Made by a program: the position numbers and the translations under genes. A stretch of 64,000 bases of DNA from Oenanthe sinensis (Eukaryota > Streptophyta > Magnoliopsida > Apiales > Apiaceae), in NCBI GenBank assembly GCA_028671895.1, contig CM053794.1, forward strand, positions 19,950,501-20,014,500, written 5' to 3'. Each line of letters starts with the position of its first letter. Position 1 is the first letter of the stretch. A model generated the notes under the pieces. That model saw nothing but the letters and a program-made list of their open reading frames with translations. It was not told the origin of the DNA and did no database searches. Positions 57,943-64,000 of the stretch are shown piece by piece.

Positions 57943-60151
57943 TTGATCAAGAAAGACAAAAAGCCAAAAGTGGGGTTTTTTCATGTCTTTGGCTGCAAAT
58001 GCTATGTGCTAAAGAATCAAGGTGAAAACCTAGGAAAATTTGAAGCCAAAGCTGATGAAACTATATTTGTTGGGTATGCACCATCAAGCATATCATATAG
58101 AGTCTATAATCTTAGACTACACATTGTTATGGAATCTGTACATGTAGTTTTTGATGATAAGAAGATTCAAGGGCTGTTTGATGAAGGAAATCATGACACA
58201 TTGCATTTTGAGAATGAATCAAATGATGTAGATAATGATGAAGAAGCAGAAATTGTAAAATCACAAGTACTCAGAAACCCTATATCAGTTGATGTTTCTG
58301 CATCAATGGATAATTTATTAGTTGACATAATTCCATCAACTGATAATGCATCAACTGATAATCCTTCAATGGATAATCAACACTCTACATCTAGGGTATC
58401 CAATTCAGGGGAAGGGTTTCAGAATCAGTCTACAAATTTAAATCAATTTGAGTACAATACTAATGATAATGAAGCTTCATCATCAAGGCAAAATTTGCCT
58501 CCTCAAAGAAAATGGACAAAAAGCCATCCATTTGAACTAATCATTGGAAATGCAGAAGATGGTGTCAAGACAAGAAGTGCTACTCAAAATGAGTTGTATA
58601 GCAGCTTCCTATCTCAAGAAGAACCTAAAAGAGTTGAAGATGTTCTCTTGGATCCTGATTGGGTTTTATCTATGCAAGAGGAACTCAATCAATTCGAAAG
58701 AAATAAAGTGTGGAAGCTGGTGCCCAAACCAAAAGATAGATCAGTAATTGGTACAAAATGGGTATTCAGAAACAAAATGGATGAAACTGGTACTGTGACT
58801 AGAAATAAAGCAAGGCTTGTGGCAAAGGGATACTCACAGGAAGAATGAATTGATTTTGATGAAACATTTGCACCAGTTGCAAGGTTAGAAGCAATCAGAA
58901 TCTTTCTAGCTTATGTTGCACATGCTAAATTCAAAGTTTACCAGATGGATGTGAAGAGTGCATTTTTTAATGGAATATTAGAAGAGGAAGTCTATGTGGA
59001 ACAACCTCCTGGCTTTGAATATCCAAATTTCCCTGACTTTGTCTACTATCTACTCAAAGCACTCTATGGCTTGAAGCAAGCACCAAGGGCCTGGTATGAC
59101 ACTTTATCTCAGTTCCTCATTGAGAATCACTTCACAAGAGGTACTATTGATAAAACTCTATTCAGTAGAAATGTCAATGGCTCTATTATTCTTGTACAAA
59201 TATATGTGGATGACATTATTTTTTGCTCAACTAATGAGGGACTTTGCAAAAAGTTTGCCAAATTAATGCAGAATAAATATGAAATGAGCATGATGGGAGA
59301 ACTTACATACTTTCTTGGTTTGCAAGTCAAACAAGTTAAGGATGGTATTTTTATAAATCAAACAAAGTACATTCATGACTTGTTAAAGAAATTTGACTTA
59401 AGTGAATGTTCTTCTGCAAAAACTCCCATGGCCACTGCCACCAAACTTGAATTAAACACTAAGGAAGCTAAAGTGGATATTTCAAGTTAGAGGCATGATA
59501 GGCTCACTTTTATATTTAACTGCTAGTAGGCCAGACATAATGTTCTCTACATGCTTATGTGCTAGATTTCAGGATGATCCTAGAGAATCTCATTTTGTGG
59601 CTATTAAAAGATTTTTTAGATATCTCAAGGGTACATCAAATTTAGTTATTTGGTATCCTAGAGATTCTGGTTTTAATCTAATAGGCCACTCAGATGCAGA
59701 TTATGCAGGTTGCAAAATAGATAGGAAAAGTACTACAGGCACCTGTCAATTTCTAGGAATCAAACTTGTGTCATGGTTTAGCAAAAAGCAACACTCAGTA
59801 TCAACTTCAACTGCAGAAGCTGAGTACATTGCTGTTGGAAGTTGTTGTGCTCAATTATTATGGATGAGGAATCAATTATTTGACTATGGGTTCAACATGA
59901 ACAAGATTCCTAATTTCTGTGATAATACAAGTGTCATTGCAATAACAGAAAATCCTGTGCAACATTCCAGAACCAAACACATTTTCATAAGGTATCATTT
60001 CATTAGGGAACATGTAATGAATGGTACAGTTGAATTATATTTTGTCCCTAGTGAACAACAACTTGCAGACATTTTTACCAAACCTCAAGATGAATCTACT
60101 TTTAATAGATTAGTCTGTGAGTTATGTATGCTTAATTTTACTCAATCTTGA
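57943..60151 (+). pseudogene. Integrase C-terminus, linker, RT and RNase H of element C
   Basis: HVFGCKCYVLKNQGENLGKF and IQGLFDEGNHDTLHFENES lead into a linker with repeats ASMDN / PSTDNASTDNPSMDN (58,290-58,385). [77 protein letters not shown] and an intact [11 protein letters not shown] (59,203-59,235). RNase H: GHSDADYAGCKIDRKST, STAEAEYIAVGSC, NTSVIAITENPVQHSRTKH and DIFTKPQDESTFNRLVCEL, ending at TGA 60149-60151. In-frame stops: TGA near 58,846 and TAG near 59,488. Confidence 0.9.
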
Positions 60152-60836
60152 AATGTATGCCAAGTTTTGCTTTCTTTCTTTGTTGTAGCCATTGTTCACA
60201 ATTATCTGTTCAAACTAAGTAATCAATTGATAACTGTGTTAATTGTCAATGGATATTTAGCAACTATCGATGGATATATTTGATCAACAGATAAAATATA
60301 TTACTATCGATGGATATTTATCTATCGACAAATAATTACCTCAGTAATTGTTTATCGATTGATAAATTCTTTCTTATTTGATCAACATATAAATTTTATT
60401 CCTATCAATGGATATTTATCTATCGACAGATAATTACCCTGGTAGTTATTTTCGATCGATAAATGATTAATTCTTTATTTTATCCATCGATAGTAATAGA
60501 ATTTCTACAGTTTTATTCATTCGTTGATCAAATTATAGTCGTTGATTAATTACCTTATTTGTCAACAGATGAACATACCCATCGATTGTCATTTACAGTA
60601 ATTAACTTTAGCTCCTTTTTCCTCACAACGGCTATATCCTTAATTAAAACTGTCTATTCAATTCTTCTTAATCACATAAAATATAAATAGCAATAATAAT
60701 TATTGCTTCATTCTCAATTGTTATTTTATTTTCTATCTCTAATTGTGTATCTCTGTTTCTCTCTCTCAAGTTTCTGTTTGTTTGTCAAATCCACTCATCC
60801 ATTTTCAAGTTGTTTCTAATCTCTCAAGAATCAGTA
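60152..60836 (+). other. Spacer between pol and third ORF of element C with reiterated ATCGATGGATA motifs
   Basis: No gene. About 16 motifs of the type TATCGATGGATATTTA, TATCGACAGATAATTA and TATCGATTGATAAAT lie between 60,219 and 60,590, roughly every 20-25 bp. After them is a CT-rich stretch (60,730-60,810) just before the third ORF. Confidence 0.7.
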
Positions 60837-61479
60837 ATGGCACCTCAAAAGAAGATTGTTTCCTCAACTGGGTTTACCTATGAACAAAACAACTTCATTG
60901 CATGTCTAATTGTGGATGATACTCCCGAAAATTTTCATCCATTGATGAGATTTCTGGGAGACTGCAAAGTGTCCTAAGCACTCAGTGAAGCACTAACAAT
61001 AGTCTGTTAGTTTGTTGAAAAACTGTGGAACTCTGTAGAAGTATCACAAGACGGGAAGGTAATCTCTTATACTTTTAGAGGTAACTCTTATACTATTACA
61101 AGTACCAGTTTGTCCGAATGCTTAGAATTACCCGAAAATAATTGTGATAGGTCACCAACTGAAGATGAGATTAGGGACATGCTAGAATCTGTTAACTATG
61201 CAAATGCTAAAACTAGTTTAGGTGAGGTCGTTAGGAAAAATTTGAGGAAAGAATGGAGTTATTTCTTTGATGCTATTATTAAAGTATTTTCTGGCAAAAT
61301 AAGTAATTTTGATGCAATTACCACAAGTATGCAAGAAATTGCTTATTCTGTCCTGTTTGATAAGTACTTCAATTTTAGCACACTACTCCTAAATGAATTA
61401 ACTGCTAAGTTAGTGATATGGGCAAAAATAACCCTGAGGAAATAATAAATATAGCATTTATTATTTCATTAATTAGACC
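60837..61479 (+). pseudogene. Third ORF of element C, N-terminal part
   Basis: ATG at 60837 (MAPQKKIVSSTGFTYEQNNF). The block SYTFRGNSYTITSTSLSECL, LPENNCDRSPTEDEIRDMLE, NLRKEWSYFFDAI and GKISNFDAITTSMQEIAY is closely similar to A's third ORF. Two stops (TAA near 60,976, TAG near 61,007) precede the open part at 61,110-61,445. A frameshift occurs near 61,420, and the sequence is cut by the D LTR at 61480. Confidence 0.75.
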
Positions 61480-62002
61480 TGTTATGGTCCAAAGGCTTGG
61501 GCCCTCAAAACGAACTAGGGAAATAAATCCAAGGATCAACTGGATTTGTAAGTCCAGCCCACAAGCTCTGTTGAAGCCATAGGCCCATTAAGCCTTTGTT
61601 ATTAATTAATTTCGTAATTAATAAATAAAGGCTCAGTAAAGGCCCAAGAAGTCTGTTGAAGGCCTTCATCCTAGAAGGATCTAGAAACTCAAACGTGGAA
61701 AGAGTCCAACAAGGACTCTCATTCCTACAAGGTTTGAACAACCCTATCACTAGGAGACTTGGCCTCCAAGTCTCTCAATTCTAATCTAACTCCAAGGCCT
61801 TCAAGCGCCTATATAAAGGGCCTAACCCCTCAACATTAGAACTACGTTTTGGCTTGATTCTCTAAACATAACAGAGATACGTAGGCAGTTAACGAGGACC
61901 CGAGATAGTCACGAAACGTTAGTGCAGCCATTAAAGCTCGAAGCTCCCCCAAACCCTAGCATTAATTACGTATTAAAGACACCTCATTTTTGATCTGTAA
62001 CA
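61480..62002 (+). repeat. 5' LTR of Gypsy element D
   Basis: 523 bp, TGTTATGGTCC...TGATCTGTAACA. A TATA box TATATAAA lies at 61810-61817, so transcripts should start near 61,840. The opposite LTR is outside the window. Confidence 0.85.
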
Positions 62003-62004
62003 TT

Positions 62005-62020
62005 TGGCGCCGCCTGTGGG
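62005..62020 (+). promoter_or_regulatory. Primer binding site of Gypsy element D
   Basis: TGGCGCCGCCTGTGGG starts two bases after the LTR. This is the usual position and sequence type for plant Gypsy primer sites. Confidence 0.75.
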
Positions 62021-62035
62021 AATCGAATAGCAACC

Positions 62036-64000
62036 ATGGCAAGAACACGAAGTACCGCGAGCACCCTCGAAGGAGAGATCCCTGACACCACTGTTGACAC
62101 TAACGTTACTCTTACCGTAACTCAGGAACAAGGAGCTGTTGTCCCAACCACCTCCGTTGAGGACCCTGAAATAAGCACCCGTCGTACGGGACCCCTGAGC
62201 GTCATCGTTCATCCTTCCGATCCTGACATGTCAATCCATGCCTCTGTCCCTCCACTCCAGGTAATTCCACCCCTCAATACTACTTTTGTTGCTCCTCTCC
62301 CTTTGCAGGTCTCCACTACGGTGTTGCCTAGCAACCCTCAATATGGGCTTCCACCTAACTATGTGCCCTCTTATGAGCAAGGGTTGCTGCCCCCACATAG
62401 CTCACGTTGGGGGAATCAAGATTTTTCTGGACCCTACTCGAATGATGATGAAACGACTGATGAGGACGTTAATCCTAAAAGGAGGCGACCTAGAAAGGAA
62501 CCCCTTCAAGGGAGTTGTACCCAGCCCCGAGGGCCTCAAAACAATGACTCCACAAACCTACAAGAGATGATACGAGCTCATGAGGCTGAAGCTCAACGAC
62601 TAAGGAAAGACCTGGAAAGGGAGCTAGCAAGGCAACAACGCCCGAGAGCTGAGGGGGCTGGAGGATCAACAAGGAATGCATACGTGATAGATCTAGATGA
62701 GCCCCTGACAAGGAGGCAAACAAAGACAAGTCATGTTAGGGCTGACCCCCAAGACTTACTGCCACTTGGAGATCCTGATGATCCCACACCCCCCTTCACA
62801 GAAAATATTATGAAGGAGAAGATATCAAGGAAGTTTAAGATGCCTACAATCAAGGCCTATGATGGAACGGGAGATCCCTCAAATCATGTTCTCACATTCT
62901 CTAATGCACTGCTGCTGCAACCTGTCAATGACGCCATCAAGTGTAGGGCGTTCCCTCAAACCCTCAGTGGTATGGCTCAAAGGTGGTTTAGTCGTCTACC
63001 CCCTAACTCTGTTGGGTCATTCAAAGATCTAAGCAGGGCCTTTGTTGGTCAGTTTATCAGCAGCAAGACTCATGAGAAGAGCTCAGCTTCGCTAATGAAT
63101 ATGTATCAGGGAAAGAATGAATCCCTGAGGGACTATATGAACAAATTCACGAAGGAGGCCTTGAAGGTCCCTGATCTAGACCAGAATGTAGCTATGATAG
63201 CCCTACAACAAGGAACCTCAGATGAGAACTTCAGGAGGTCTTTAGCCAAGAGGGCTCCAGAAAGTATGAATGAGCTCCAAGAGAGAGCTGGAAAATATAT
63301 CAAGGCTGAGGAAAGCTTGAAGAAGTCTACCAACTCTTTCAGAAATGAGTGGGGTAGCAAAAAGCGTAAGCAAGATTAGTATGATGTCGAGGGTGAGTAT
63401 GATGTTGAGGATAAGTCTCCTAGAACCAACAAAGACTCTGACTATACCTCGAGAACGGTTGGCCAAGGACCTAGGTTCACTGAGTATGCAAGGCTAAACT
63501 CACCAAGAAGTGAGATCCTGTTGGACATTGAGAAAGATAGAGAACTTCAATGGCCGAAGCCACTAAGAACTGATCCTAAGAAGAGGAATCCGAATTTGTA
63601 TTGCAAGTTTCACAAGGATGTTGGACATGACACAGATAATTGTAGATAGTTGAAAGATGAGATTGAATTCTTGATCAGAAGGGGAAAACTCAGAAAGTTT
63701 ATCAAAGAAGATGATAGAAACAACAATGATAATCGACATTATAATGAACAACAAAGGGATTATGATGACCGTGATAAGAAGATATAGCCTCGAGGCCCAG
63801 TAATAAACGTGATCTCTGGAGGTCCAACAGCGGCCGGGACTTCAAATAACTCGAGAAAGGCTTATGCCCGACAAGTTCTACAACTTGTGGGGGAAGCACC
63901 AAAGAGTGCAAGGAGTGAGATATCAATTTCTTTTGATGATTCTGATTTGAAAGGGGTGAACTTCCCCCATGATGACCCGTTGGTCATAATACCTGTGATA
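62036..64000 (+). pseudogene. Gypsy gag-pro polyprotein of element D, three in-frame TAG codons
   Basis: ATG at 62036 in good context (AACCATGGC). The first 447 codons have a Ser/Thr/Pro-rich N-terminus, a basic stretch NPKRRRPRK, and the Retrotrans_gag domain (FKMPTIKAYDGTGDPSNHVL, LSGMAQRWFSRLPPNSVGSF, FTKEALKVPDLDQNVAMIAL, about residues 265-430). TAG at 63377-63379 is followed in the same frame by the knuckle YCKFHKDVGHDTDNC (about 63,599-63,643), in which His replaces the second Cys. A second TAG lies at 63647-63649 and a third at 63785-63787. Then comes PRGPVINVISGGPTAAG and the pre-protease block ISFDDSDLKGVNFPHDDPLV to the window end. All three stops fall where related proteins usually have Gln. 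Confidence 0.88.

Larger units (their letters stand above)
53109..61479 (+). mobile_element. SIRE-like Copia element C (plus strand), 3' end cut by Gypsy element D
   Basis: 5' LTR (53109-54280), PBS, gag, linker, protease, integrase, RT, RNase H, spacer and the N-terminal part of the third ORF follow in the canonical order. The third ORF stops being readable where the LTR of Gypsy element D begins at 61480; the rest and the 3' LTR are outside the window. The left flank is GAGCA (53104-53108), the presumed TSD copy. It is the most complete SIRE-like copy here, but carries many frame-breaking changes and altered active sites. Confidence 0.92.
61480..64000 (+). mobile_element. Ty3/Gypsy element D (Tat-like), 5' part
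   Basis: LTR (61480-62002), PBS and gag are present, followed by a knuckle and the start of the protease region, to the window edge. It is inserted in the third ORF of C. The left flanking pentamer AGACC (61475-61479) is the presumed TSD. The gag type and the variant knuckle point to the Tat branch of Gypsy. RT is not in view, so the lineage is tentative. Confidence 0.85.

Overview
This window reads as plant nuclear DNA, most likely from a eudicot. It is AT-rich, has introns, and is dominated by nested Ty1/Copia, Ty3/Gypsy and CACTA elements and a pararetrovirus-like insertion. Two host-type loci are visible. I see no bacterial operons, CRISPR arrays, rRNA or tRNA genes. The Copia gag and third-ORF proteins recall elements I associate with asterids, but that is only an impression.

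Left part (1-11.6 kb). A broken CACTA accessory (Transposase_24-like) gene on the minus strand is followed by a tandem array of ~215-260 bp units (2.08-3.25 kb). Next is a decayed CACTA element whose TNP2 transposase lost its catalytic core (about 3.3-7.64 kb, right terminus CACTACAAGAAAAA). It abuts a Copia gag scrap (7.64-7.90 kb), the 3' end of a SIRE-like Copia element on the minus strand ('G', 7.9-11.1 kb) and a second CACTA end (11.1-11.59 kb).

The nest (11.6-41 kb). A SIRE-like Copia element on the plus strand ('B', RT from 21.69 kb, third ORF, 3' LTR ending at 40,967) has been invaded repeatedly. A complete TNT1-like Copia element on the minus strand ('E', 11,602-21,686, TSD GTAGC) sits in its pol linker. 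A solo LTR (24,853-26,048, TSD GTCAG) splits its third ORF. Another SIRE-like element on the minus strand ('A', 30,209-40,372, near-match TSD) splits its 3' LTR. E itself carries a solo LTR of the A family (16,282-17,401, TSD TTGAC) exactly between gag and protease.

Host-gene island (41-49.3 kb). A four-exon PLAC8/PCR-type gene on the plus strand (44,638-45,900, 264 aa, apparently intact) faces an ALMT-type malate-channel gene on the minus strand (46,403-48,370). The ALMT locus lacks its first exon and one internal exon and has a frameshift, so it is probably a pseudogene.

Right part (49.3-64 kb). A third CACTA terminus (49,349) is followed by an endogenous caulimovirid-like segment (about 50.06-53.06 kb) with a tandem duplication and a long (TA)n tract. 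A SIRE-like Copia element ('C', 53,109-61,479) follows, and then a Tat-like Gypsy element ('D', from 61,480), which cuts off C and runs off the window.

The most unusual pattern is that each SIRE-like family carries its own short reiterated motif in the LTR. The same motif recurs in the spacer between pol and the third ORF, and, in A and C, in the coding linkers of the polyprotein. These elements also share an unassigned third ORF with a conserved N-terminal block and exchangeable C-terminal modules.
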